Source of the DNA: Spirosoma endophyticum
Lineage (GTDB): Bacteria > Bacteroidota > Bacteroidia > Cytophagales > Spirosomataceae
Assembly: GCF_900112365.1 (NCBI RefSeq)
Contig: NZ_FOLQ01000002.1
Location: 248,001 to 312,000, forward strand
Length of the DNA: 64,000 nucleotides
Reading direction: 5' to 3'
The notes beneath the pieces were generated by a model, which worked only from the letters and a program-made list of their open reading frames with translations, was not told the origin of the DNA and ran no database searches. A program made the translations under genes and the position numbers. Numbering within the stretch: the first letter of the stretch is position 1; each line of letters starts with the position of its first letter. Positions 1 through 8,061 of this stretch are shown piece by piece.

Positions 1-1398
1 ACCAATACCATACGGCTATTTGACGATTGCAGTGGCTACAACCAAATCGCGACCACGGCTACCCAGGCTCCCCGTATGTTGCAGGCGGCCATTCAACACG
101 CGCTTCACGTGAAAGGTGTGGCCGTGTTCGGACTCCCTGGTGATGTAGCCGCTCTGGACGCTGTGGAAAGTCCCAGCGCCATGCACAATTACCGGACTGA
201 GGTGGTGATGCGGCCTACCGACGCCGATTTAGTGCAAGTTGCCCATTTACTTAATTCAGGAACCAAAGTCGCCATTTATTGCGGCATTGGGGCCGCTCAG
301 GCACACCAGCAGGTCATCGCCCTGGCCGCTTTATTGAAGGCACCCGTCGGTTATTCGTTCCGGGGTAAGATGGGCATTCAATATGATAATCCGTACGAAG
401 TAGGCATGACCGGGCTGCTGGGCTTGCCCTCCGCTTACCACAGTATGCACGAGGCCGATGTCGTTCTGTTATTAGGGACCGATTTTCCGTACACACCCTT
501 CATGCCGGTCAAAAATAAAATCATTCAGATTGATGAGAAGCCGGAACGGCTTGGCCGACGGGCCAAGCTGGCCATGGGCCTTTGTGGTAAAATCAACGAC
601 TCGCTGGTCGCTCTTCTGCCCCTGATCAACGAAAAGGTAGATGACAGTTTTCTAAGAGCCCAACTGAGCTTGTACGATACGGTGAAACGTCACTTGCATA
701 CCTATGTAGAGGATGAAGGCGGTACAAACGCCATTAGTCCGGAATTCGTAGCCGCTTCAATCAATAATCTGGCCAGCGACGACGCGATTTTTACGGTCGA
801 TACGGGTATGTGTTGCGTTTGGGGTGCCCGCTACATACAGGCCACGGGCAAACGACGCTTGTTGGGTTCTTTTAATCATGGTTCCATGGCGAATGCGATG
901 CCCATGGCCATTGGGGCGTCACTAACGTATCCGGGCAGACAAGTCATTGCCTTCTGTGGCGATGGGGGCCTCTCTATGCTATTGGGCGATCTGGCCACGA
1001 TCCAGCAATATCGTCTGCCGATAAAAGTGATTGTGTTTAACAACCGGGCGTTGGGCATGGTCAAGCTGGAGATGGAGGTGCAAGGGCTGCCGGATAATGA
1101 AACCGATATGGTAAACCCTGATTTCGCCTTAGTGGCTCAGGCCATGGGCTTCAAAGGCATTACTGTTCGTCAACCTGCCGACCTGAATAAGGCGTTAACC
1201 GAAGCGTTTGCCGAAGAGGGGCCGGTTCTGATCGATGTTTTTACGAATCCAGCTTCCTTAGCGATGCCCCCAAAAGTAGAATGGGATCAGGTCAAAGGGT
1301 ATACGCTGGCCATGAGCAAACTCATGCTGGGTGGCCGTATGGACGAGGTACTGGATACCGTGAAAGCTAACTACAAGCATTTATCAGAGATAGTATAA
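1..1398 (+). CDS. poxB: Pyruvate oxidase / quinone-dependent pyruvate dehydrogenase, 5'-truncated by window edge
   Basis: The reading frame is open from base 1, so the gene starts before the window; 465 C-terminal residues are visible. The family oxidatively decarboxylates pyruvate to acetate (or acetyl phosphate) with ThDP and FAD and passes electrons to quinone or oxygen at the membrane. The visible part has the end of the Pyr domain, the central FAD-binding domain and the C-terminal PP domain. The ThDP/Mg motif GDGG followed about 27 residues later by FNN is intact near 958-1041. The downstream sequence (SLAMPPKVEW, KGYTLAMSK) matches the E. coli PoxB layout closely. An MFS gene follows after 48 bp on the same strand and may be co-transcribed. 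A more distant ThDP enzyme such as acetolactate synthase is less likely because of the PoxB-like C-terminal tail. Confidence 0.88.
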   Translation, partial: TNTIRLFDDCSGYNQIATTATQAPRMLQAAIQHALHVKGVAVFGLPGDVAALDAVESPSAMHNYRTEVVMRPTDADLVQVAHLLNSGTKVAIYCGIGAAQAHQQVIALAALLKAPVGYSFRGKMGIQYDNPYEVGMTGLLGLPSAYHSMHEADVVLLLGTDFPYTPFMPVKNKIIQIDEKPERLGRRAKLAMGLCGKINDSLVALLPLINEKVDDSFLRAQLSLYDTVKRHLHTYVEDEGGTNAISPEFVAASINNLASDDAIFTVDTGMCCVWGARYIQATGKRRLLGSFNHGSMANAMPMAIGASLTYPGRQVIAFCGDGGLSMLLGDLATIQQYRLPIKVIVFNNRALGMVKLEMEVQGLPDNETDMVNPDFALVAQAMGFKGITVRQPADLNKALTEAFAEEGPVLIDVFTNPASLAMPPKVEWDQVKGYTLAMSKLMLGGRMDEVLDTVKANYKHLSEIV

Positions 1399-1446
1399 GC
1401 GATAGCCCGCTTGAACCTATGATTCTACAATCAGCGAGCCCTTTTT

Positions 1447-2715
1447 ATGAGCCAGTCTAAATCGACCAGTATCTTTTCGCCCTTTCAGGAAGAGTTGTTT
1501 CGGACTCTTTGGGTAGCGGCCTTTATCTCCAATGTGGGAACCTGGATGCAAAATGTAGGGGTAAGTTGGGTAGCCGCCACGCTGACAACATCGCCCTTGA
1601 TGATCTCATTGATTCAAACAGCCTCCTCCTTGCCTGCCCTGTTTTTTAGCTATCCTGCGGGCGTCATTTCAGACCAGTCGGATAGGCGTAAATTATTAAT
1701 GGCGCTGCAAGTATTTCTTTTCGTGGTGGTCATGCTTCTTTCTCTCTTCACCGAGATGCACCTCCTTGGCATCCATTTGCTGATTTTTTTCACCTTTTTA
1801 ATTGGCCTCGGCGCTGCTTTTACAACGCCCATCTGGCAGGCAATCACCCCAGAGGTCATCACGCCAGCCCGATTAAAAGAAGCCATTGCCTTGAATGGGG
1901 TCAATTTTAATCTGGCCCGAGCTGTTGGTCCCGCTTTAGGCGGCATCATTTTAACCCTTGGGGGTATTCAATCCATTTTTGTGTTCAATGCCGTCTCCTT
2001 CCTGTTCTTAATCGGTGGCCTTTACCGCTGGAAGAATGCTGTTTCACCGGTAAAATCCATTGAGTTTCGAAAAACGGCCATTGCAGGCTTGCAGGCAGCA
2101 AACAGATCAAAGCCCTTTCGCCATCTGCTGATCAGAACCATTTCATTCACGGCGTTTGTCAGCATTCTTTTCGCCTTTCTGCCGCAGCTGTCGAAATACG
2201 AATGGAAGCAGAATAGCGGCCAGTATACTTGGTTGTGGGTTAGTCTGGGTATTGGCGCTTTGGTGGGGAGCTATTTATACGGCATTGGGAACCGCTATTT
2301 AAAAGCGACCCAACTCATATTTTTCAGTTGTGAATTAGTGGCCATATGCCTCTTCCTTTTATCGCTGACGGCCAATTTTTATCTACTCCTTGGTATCTTA
2401 TTTATAACCGGTATCGGCTGGATAAATGCGACCTCCATGATGAATGTGCTCGCCCAGCAATACTCGCCTACTGAATTGAAAGGGCGCTTTTTGGCCATCA
2501 ACGTAACGGTATTCCAGGGTAGTATCGCCCTATCGAGTCTGGGTTGGGGCTACTTATCAGAACTGGTTACTACCTTGACGGTACTGAAAATTGCGGCTGT
2601 TGGTATGGCTATCGGTTGTGGCATGTTGTTATTCTTTCCCCTAGAAGAAGCGGAGGATGTATCCAGCGAATCGGTTGCTTGCGCCGATCCCTTAGTACAG
2701 TTTCATTTACAGTAA
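1447..2715 (+). CDS. MFS transporter (MFS_3, enterobactin-exporter-like)
   Basis: This 422-residue protein has about 12 hydrophobic segments. Its N-terminal region (FRTLWVAAFISNVGTWMQNV, then SDQSDRRKLL in the loop between helices 2 and 3) is typical of the MFS_3/EntS group of proton-driven exporters of siderophores and other small molecules. The loop motif ARAVGPALGG fits the fifth-helix antiporter signature. It starts at an ATG 48 bp after the pyruvate oxidase gene. The substrate cannot be read from sequence. The length is normal and there is no sign of damage. Confidence 0.85.
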   Translation: MSQSKSTSIFSPFQEELFRTLWVAAFISNVGTWMQNVGVSWVAATLTTSPLMISLIQTASSLPALFFSYPAGVISDQSDRRKLLMALQVFLFVVVMLLSLFTEMHLLGIHLLIFFTFLIGLGAAFTTPIWQAITPEVITPARLKEAIALNGVNFNLARAVGPALGGIILTLGGIQSIFVFNAVSFLFLIGGLYRWKNAVSPVKSIEFRKTAIAGLQAANRSKPFRHLLIRTISFTAFVSILFAFLPQLSKYEWKQNSGQYTWLWVSLGIGALVGSYLYGIGNRYLKATQLIFFSCELVAICLFLLSLTANFYLLLGILFITGIGWINATSMMNVLAQQYSPTELKGRFLAINVTVFQGSIALSSLGWGYLSELVTTLTVLKIAAVGMAIGCGMLLFFPLEEAEDVSSESVACADPLVQFHLQ

Positions 2716-3196
2716 AGGGGTGTCTTGTCCGGAAATCAACCGGATGTGTTCGTGGACGATTTTAGTTTAAAATTGAATTACCCCAACTAATTAACTAGTA
2801 TCGATTAAGTGCCTGACAAGTACAATTAATTGCCCCATTCATTGACCGAAATGGTCAGTTAAAAATGAGGATGGTGTATAGGAAAACAAGCATTTAGAAA
2901 GCTAATAAAGTCAGTAACTTGACTTGCATGGAACCGCGTATGTGCGGTGAAATATTTGGTCATCAATCCCTTAATATACGTTGGTTCATGATTAGTCCCA
3001 TTCCTCCAGTAATTTTTGAGAGGTGGGCCTAATCTTATCACCCAAAAATAATCGAAACTAACTGAGGCTTGAAAATTCCGTTCAAAATTAATTTTGGGCA
3101 CTTCCGGTCAATTTTCAGGCGATTACAACAATTAAGTAAATTCAAAAAATGGCTGACTGTCAAATAGTTATACTGAGAATATTCCTCAATTAGGCG
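2716..3196. other. Intergenic region with no supported gene
   Basis: This AT-richer stretch separates the MFS gene from the convergent DUF1275 gene. The only structure seen is a short dyad TGACC-GAAAT-GGTCA at 2843-2857. An 80-codon frame on the minus strand (2859-3101) has no recognisable domain or coding-like composition and is not called. Confidence 0.5.
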
Positions 3197-3880
3197 TTAA
3201 GATGTAAATAGTTGGTTTGATTTTTCTTTTCTAAAAAATTTAACGTAATAAATCAGCCAAAGGAGCACCACAAATAGCCAAATAAAAGGCACCCTATTTT
3301 TAGGCAAAACGGATAAAGCAGCTCCGGCGAAGTACCCAATGCAAACTACTAATTGACGAGTTGGACGTTTGGTTTGAACTACTTTTTCCTGGCCACGTTT
3401 TTCATAAAAAATAGCCATTTCGCTACTGAATAGCTTCGTGATATTCCCTGTTAAAACTAGGGTGGGTGTACTGACGCCTATTTCTTCCGCAAATGCGCCT
3501 TGCATGCCCATAGCTACGGTGCTACAAATGATAAGTACAGGTATGGAGAGCGATACAGTAAAGATAAAGCAAAGGGCCAATGCGACTAAAATACTTGCGT
3601 GTAAAATGATGATGGATCGTATGGCATTTTTAGTTAGTTTAAGTTGATATAAAATAGTATAGACGACTACAATGCCCAGCACGAAACTGACTAAAGCGAC
3701 TAGTTTAAGAAAGGCGGCATCTACATGTCCTTTTGAACTATCTATAGCAAATACCACAAAGTTACCGGTCATATTTGCGGGAAAAATGGCACTGAGCTGG
3801 TACACAAAGGCATCGGTAATGCCAGCGATTAGGCTTAGCAATCCGGTGGCAATGGTGGTATCATTTTTTAAGGCAGGCAT
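3197..3880 (-). CDS. YoaK/DUF1275 family membrane protein
   Basis: This 227-residue inner-membrane protein has about six hydrophobic segments. The opening (ATGLLSLIAGITDAFVYQL) and the following region with NMTGNFV are the signature of the DUF1275/YoaK family, whose biochemical role is unknown; some members are discussed as transporters. The ATG at 3880 is preferred over a TTG two codons upstream. It follows the bicupin gene on the minus strand with only 13 bp between them, so the two are probably co-transcribed. Whether it moves the bicupin's substrate or product is speculative. Confidence 0.82.
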   Translation of the reverse strand: MPALKNDTTIATGLLSLIAGITDAFVYQLSAIFPANMTGNFVVFAIDSSKGHVDAAFLKLVALVSFVLGIVVVYTILYQLKLTKNAIRSIIILHASILVALALCFIFTVSLSIPVLIICSTVAMGMQGAFAEEIGVSTPTLVLTGNITKLFSSEMAIFYEKRGQEKVVQTKRPTRQLVVCIGYFAGAALSVLPKNRVPFIWLFVVLLWLIYYVKFFRKEKSNQLFTS

Positions 3881-3893
3881 GAACAAAATGGGA

Positions 3894-4922
3894 CTATACT
3901 ATAAACCGGTCGGCTTTTGGAAATTTAGCAACCAGTGCATCATTGGCCATAAAATTGCCTTTTAATATATCTGAGGGATTGCCGGCAATCCAGGCGCTCA
4001 AGTCAATGGATTCGTATTTACCATTGTTAAACCCTATTAAGACAATGAGTACTTCTTGGCCAATGTTTTTGATGTAATGACCGGCGCCCATTGGTACGTA
4101 GCCAATATCGCCTTTTTCAAATTCGTCTTTTATGAAGGTTTGTTCGGCCAAAAAAACACCCATTTCTGCTTTGCCTTGTAGGTAATATTGCCACTCATCA
4201 GCGTTGGGATGCCAATGCATTTCCCGCATACAGCCCGGCTCAATTTCAAACAGGGTTCCTGTAATAGTAGCGGCAACGGGAAATTCGTTTTGTGAAACGA
4301 TCCGCTGTGTACCGCAGCCGGGAATGATGATGGGCATTTGGGCTTCTAAGGGATAGCGATGTGTGGTGGTGAGGTCGTTGGTTTTTCGCGTTTGTGCTAT
4401 GCCATTGTGTACGCTGGGCAATTCGCAGTTGGCAAAATACATTTCTTTTTGTGGAAGCTGAGCTACTTCTGCTTCTGTAATGCCCAGGCATTTTGCGGCC
4501 ACATCAGCGGGTACTGAACTGATAAAATCGGTTACACTAAAGGTATGGTCTTCGGAGAAATCGCCATTGTCAAAGATTAAAATGAAATGACAGGCTGTTG
4601 TACCAACGCATTGTAAGCAATGGCCGAATCCACGGGGAAAATACCAAACATCACCTGTATTGAATAGATCTACATATACGTTTCCCTGGGGGTCGATTAA
4701 TGTGGTACGCATTTGCCCGTTAACGACATAGCCCCATTCGGCGGCATTTGCGTGCCAATGCATTTCTCGAATGGCTCCGGAGTCTAAGTGCATGCTTACT
4801 CCGGCAAGGTTTTGCGAGGCTGGAAATTCTTTAACAGATGCTCCTCGTGTTATACCACCTGGTAATATTTTGGGTTGTTCTTTTTCTAATTGATACTTGA
4901 ATGATACTGTATTTTGTGACAT
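3894..4922 (-). CDS. Bicupin, oxalate decarboxylase-like
   Basis: This 342-residue protein has two cupin barrels. Each carries a full metal site: MHWHANAAEW with a later GHC histidine in domain 1, and MHWHPNADEW with a later GHY histidine in domain 2, both fitting Mn-binding HxHx4E...H. The stretch FSEDHTFSVTDF corresponds to the lid of Bacillus oxalate decarboxylase, whose catalytic glutamate lies in SENST; here the lid glutamate is kept. No clear signal peptide is present, so it should be cytosolic. Decarboxylation of oxalate to formate and CO2 is the likely reaction; an oxalate oxidase or another bicupin activity is possible. It leads a two-gene unit with DUF1275 downstream. Confidence 0.82.
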   Translation of the reverse strand: MSQNTVSFKYQLEKEQPKILPGGITRGASVKEFPASQNLAGVSMHLDSGAIREMHWHANAAEWGYVVNGQMRTTLIDPQGNVYVDLFNTGDVWYFPRGFGHCLQCVGTTACHFILIFDNGDFSEDHTFSVTDFISSVPADVAAKCLGITEAEVAQLPQKEMYFANCELPSVHNGIAQTRKTNDLTTTHRYPLEAQMPIIIPGCGTQRIVSQNEFPVAATITGTLFEIEPGCMREMHWHPNADEWQYYLQGKAEMGVFLAEQTFIKDEFEKGDIGYVPMGAGHYIKNIGQEVLIVLIGFNNGKYESIDLSAWIAGNPSDILKGNFMANDALVAKFPKADRFIV

Positions 4923-5384
4923 AATACAAGGTTTTGTTTTAAGTCAAAGAGTACTTTGTTCTATGCTTTTCTTTTTGATAAAAAAATTTAAATCGTTTTT
5001 TGCAATGAATCTGTTCATAGTTTTTGGTTGGGGCAAACATAGCGGAAAGGTGAGCAGGTAATCAGTATAAATAGCCGATTTTTCGGTACAATGAGTGGTT
5101 TTCGGCTGAACAGATAATCGAAAAATTGACAGAAAATAAGAGCTTAACAGCGTAATGGAGTACTTTGTAACTTATCTTATCCTAAAAATCATTGGGACGT
5201 TTAACTGAACGGTATGGAAGGAAGGCTATCAAAAGCTATGCGTAATTTCGTTTGCTCATTTTAACGACCTGAGATAAATCCAAGCCTCGCTGAATTAGAT
5301 GGGTAAAAGAACAAACCGGTGAATAAAAGACTTCATCAGGTAAGGCGGATATACTGTAGCTTAGTTTATTGTCTGTAAACGGTT
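4923..5384. other. Intergenic region between divergent bicupin and AraC-remnant genes
   Basis: The region is AT-rich and presumably holds promoters for the minus-strand bicupin unit and the plus-strand AraC remnant. No clear TTTG/TAnnTTTG pair, repeat or coding frame was identified by eye. Confidence 0.4.
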
Positions 5385-5765
5385 ATGGATATTCTGACAA
5401 AAAGAACGTTATTTTTAGTAACGAGAAGGGAGATAGCAGTAAACGGATTGACCCTCGTTCAATCGGCCTATCACAACCCCCGTAGCTGTTCCTGGCATTA
5501 TTACGAAAAGCCTTATTTTGCCTTTATCTCTACTGGGCTCATTGAATCTTATAAGCGACAGGAACGAAGCCTGAGCGCGGGTTCTTTGACCTACCATCAT
5601 AGTCAGGAACCTCACAGCAACAGCTGCTATTCGCCGTACGTATCAGTCCTGCACGTCAATTTTGAGGATGCCTGGTTCGACCGTCTTGATATTCCTAAAG
5701 CCAGAAGAATTACTGGAACTCCGCTCGCCCGGGTTGAAGCTATCTTTGCCCGATCTGCCCCTTGA
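5385..5765 (+). pseudogene. AraC-family regulator reduced to its N-terminal sensor domain
   Basis: The 126-residue frame matches the N-terminal cupin-like domain of Bacteroidota AraC regulators (WHYYEKPYFAFISTGLIES, then SLTYHHSQEPHSN and VLHVNFE). It stops at 5765, where about 150 more residues with two helix-turn-helix motifs would be expected. None of the frames between 5765 and the next gene shows an AraC DNA-binding domain, so the 3' half is lost rather than frameshifted. A cupin gene begins 77 bp later, as if a deletion joined the two. It might still make a stand-alone ligand-binding domain, but decay is the simpler reading. Confidence 0.6.
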
Positions 5766-5842
5766 TTCTGTTCTATTTTCCTGCTGGAAATGACCGCGAT
5801 TTCACTCTGGAAACACAACCCCTTCACCATACAGGTACAACT

Positions 5843-6400
5843 ATGAACAGAAACCGATTTATGACAGCCCTCCTCAGTCTGGCAACCACCCCTGTTTTCG
5901 CCAGATTTCTAAAACCATTCCAGCGGACCAGAAGCTTTAAAGCCAAGGCTGGCGAAGGCCGATTACACGGCCATATTCAGCTTAAAGGCGTCAACGCGAA
6001 CGTATTGGATGTGAAAATTTCTGGAAGTGATACGGCGGGTGATCTGGCGATTTTTGAGCAAACGTCGCTATCACCTGGGAAAGGAACACCTTTGCACGTG
6101 CATCCCGATCAGGATGAAGTTTTTTATGTACTGGACGGGAAGTATGTCTTTCAGGTAGGTGATGAAAAATATGAATTAAACGTGGGCGAAAGCATCTTTC
6201 TGCCTCGCAAAGTGCCTCATGCCTGGACTCAGGTAGCTGACAAAGGCAAAATGATGGTGATTCTCCAGCCAGCGGGTAAACTGGAAAATTTCTTTGTCAC
6301 GATGGCGGCTCTGGATCATGAACCTTCCAAAGAGGAGGTTGCCAAGATATTCGGTGCCAACCAGATGCAGGTGGTTGGCCCGCCGTTAAAACTTGACTAG
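5843..6400 (+). CDS. Cupin domain protein with N-terminal export-like segment
   Basis: This 185-residue protein has one cupin domain. Motif 1 is GTPLHVHPDQDEVFYVLDG, giving HVHx4E ligands, and motif 2 is FLPRKVPHAW with the last histidine. The N-terminus (MNRNRFMTALLSLATTPVFA) has a basic start and a hydrophobic stretch, suggesting export. The ATG at 5843 is chosen because the in-frame TTG at 5762 would add 27 residues overlapping the AraC remnant. Relatives are annotated as quercetin dioxygenase-like cupins, but the substrate cannot be deduced here. Confidence 0.75.
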   Translation: MNRNRFMTALLSLATTPVFARFLKPFQRTRSFKAKAGEGRLHGHIQLKGVNANVLDVKISGSDTAGDLAIFEQTSLSPGKGTPLHVHPDQDEVFYVLDGKYVFQVGDEKYELNVGESIFLPRKVPHAWTQVADKGKMMVILQPAGKLENFFVTMAALDHEPSKEEVAKIFGANQMQVVGPPLKLD

Positions 6401-6521
6401 GACACGTCGTTACGTTTACTCGTGAATGGGAGCCGCTATTATACCCATGGGCTCTTTACCGACTTATCACGTTCTCACCTGGTTTGGCTTCGTCTAATAA
6501 CTTCCGGCGTATTGTTGAAAA

Positions 6522-6550
6522 GGCAAGGTCTGCCATTGGCAGACCTTGCC
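6522..6550 (-). terminator. Hairpin terminator for the small minus-strand genes
   Basis: GGCAAGGTCTGCCA (6522-6535) and TGGCAGACCTTGCC (6537-6550) are perfect 14-base arms. The hairpin lies 5 bases past the stop codon at 6556 and is followed on the minus strand by TTTT, which fits intrinsic termination. This placement is itself evidence that the minus strand is the coding strand here. Confidence 0.65.
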
Positions 6551-6555
6551 AGGCG

Positions 6556-6729
6556 TCAATCCACAGGGTTTGCGTTGGCCTTGGTTGGCTCGACTTTATC
6601 CGGATCGCTTTTTTCGGTGGTCTTCTTCGTTGAGCGTTGCCAATTACCTGATTTGCCAGCCCGCCCTTCTCCCTGCTGGTTTTTAGGACTATTGCCGCTG
6701 TTACTTTGCGGGGCGTAGTACTTGACAGA
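6556..6729 (-). pseudogene. Small basic Ser/Asn/Lys-rich frame lacking a start codon
   Basis: On the minus strand a frame runs from just after a stop at 6732-6730 to a TGA at 6556. It encodes a Q/N/S/K-rich, coding-like peptide (about 57 residues, including YYAPQSNSGNSPKNQQGEGR) resembling the low-complexity small proteins common in this lineage. It contains no ATG, GTG or TTG. The ATG just upstream at 6738 is followed after one codon by TAA. A terminator hairpin sits directly after the stop. It is either a gene that lost its start or a small gene with a start I cannot recognise. Confidence 0.35.
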
Positions 6730-6758
6730 TTAGTTCATTGCTGTACTGGGTTAACGCT

Positions 6759-6950
6759 CTATTTATTACGTCCCGATTTGCTGCCTCCCGTTGATCCACC
6801 CGCACTTCGGCTGCTTTTTGAGGAACTTTTATGGGAGGTGGAACTACGTCCATTGCCTTTGCTGCCGTGACCGGTTCCATTAACCTGGTTATCGGTAATA
6901 CGTTGATCTTCGTATTCTTTTTCAACTTTTTCCAGCGTTTTGTCTCCCAT
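6759..6950 (-). CDS. Small Ser/Gly/Lys-rich hypothetical protein (63 aa)
   Basis: This 63-residue basic protein starts with a charged helix-like segment (MGDKTLEKVEKEYEDQRITD) and ends in a disordered Gly/Ser/Lys/Arg tail (SKSSRSAGGSTGGSKSGRNK). Its composition suggests a nucleic-acid- or stress-associated disordered protein, but no family was recognised. It is read in the same direction as the frame that ends at 6556 and shares that frame's terminator. The ATG at 6950 has no obvious Shine-Dalgarno sequence, as is usual in Bacteroidota. Confidence 0.55.
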   Translation of the reverse strand: MGDKTLEKVEKEYEDQRITDNQVNGTGHGSKGNGRSSTSHKSSSKSSRSAGGSTGGSKSGRNK

Positions 6951-7111
6951 GATGTTGGGTACTTAACGGTTAATTAGGATCATTTTTCAGCCGAAAAACC
7001 TGAATTTATTGGTAGCTGTTCGACGGACTCAGTCAATAACGAAGTACCGGACCGCTTTTAGGTTTGATCGATGCGTTACAGTCATACCGTTGAGAACGAA
7101 AGACAGGTCAG

Positions 7112-7990
7112 TTAACCAAGCTGTATTTTTAATACGCTACCCGTTAAGGGATAATCGATTAGTTGCTGGTTGGAGGCTCCTTCCCGGGCACTGGTGACGA
7201 AGAGGGTTCCATCCGGATGGATGGCTACTTTAGTGGGGTTGACCACCGGAAGTTGAATCGCCTGTAGCAACTGGCCTTCGGCGGAATACTGGCGAATAGT
7301 GTCCCCGCCGTAATGCCCCACCCACAGGTTGCCCGCCGAGTCAGTAGTGCCCCCATCCGGGGAGCCCTCATAGGGCCAGCCGAATAACAACGTACCGGTC
7401 TTCAATCGACCATCAGCTCCGATAGACATTCGCCAAATGCCTTTTGTGCGACCAGGATGGCCACTGCTTTCCAGGATGTAGAGCGTTTGGCCGTCTGGAG
7501 ACAGGGCTGGACCATTGGCAACCATAAAGTTACTGACCAGAACGGTCTCGGATAAACGTTGACCAGACGTTGGAAGCGAATACCGAATGATCGCACCTAA
7601 AGGCGTTTGTGTCTCCATATCCATAGTGGTCGCATAAAGATTCCCGTCCGTATCCAACGTAGCATCATTGAAGCGAATAGAGGGGTGGTCCGTATCAATG
7701 TAGTTCAGCCGCCGGATAGAAAACGTGTGCGTAGGCGGCAGAGTTAACAGGTGTAGACCTGATTGTAAACCGGCCCATAATTGCCCATCGGCACGAGGCA
7801 AGACAAAGCCAATCGGTTCGGGCATGAGCCAGCACTGGACCGAGCGCCCCCCGGCCTGAGCAAAGTAGACTTGCTGCCCGACAATATCGACCCACCACAG
7901 GCCATTGCGATCTGTGTCCCAGACCGGACCTTCCCCTAACGAGCATTGAGCTTCTACAAAGCAGCTTATTTGAAGATTGTTAGTCTGCAT
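7112..7990 (-). CDS. SMP-30/gluconolactonase family protein
   Basis: This 292-residue cytosolic beta-propeller matches the SMP-30/gluconolaconase/LRE family, which hydrolyses sugar lactones with a divalent metal. The metal-binding positions are present: glutamate in SLGEGPVWD, asparagine in VANGPALSPDG, and aspartate in EGSPDGGTTD. The asparagine in RFNDATLDTDGN fits the substrate-binding strand. It lies 71 bp downstream of the trehalose synthase/phosphatase gene on the same strand, so co-transcription is plausible. The exact lactone is unknown. Confidence 0.87.
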   Translation of the reverse strand: MQTNNLQISCFVEAQCSLGEGPVWDTDRNGLWWVDIVGQQVYFAQAGGRSVQCWLMPEPIGFVLPRADGQLWAGLQSGLHLLTLPPTHTFSIRRLNYIDTDHPSIRFNDATLDTDGNLYATTMDMETQTPLGAIIRYSLPTSGQRLSETVLVSNFMVANGPALSPDGQTLYILESSGHPGRTKGIWRMSIGADGRLKTGTLLFGWPYEGSPDGGTTDSAGNLWVGHYGGDTIRQYSAEGQLLQAIQLPVVNPTKVAIHPDGTLFVTSAREGASNQQLIDYPLTGSVLKIQLG

Positions 7991-8061
7991 AGCGGATTAT
8001 TAAAAAAGTACATGGCTAAAAAAAGTGCCGTTCGAGGCTGTATATGGCTGGACGTACCAAC

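Noticed and set aside
2859..3101. Minus-strand frame of 80 codons in the gap after the MFS gene
   Set aside because: There is no recognised family, the composition is that of AT-rich non-coding DNA, and there is no supporting signal.
6422..6718. Plus-strand frame of 98 codons after the cupin gene
   Set aside because: The minus strand of this stretch has a more coding-like peptide ending at 6556 followed by a terminator, so the plus-strand frame is a shadow.
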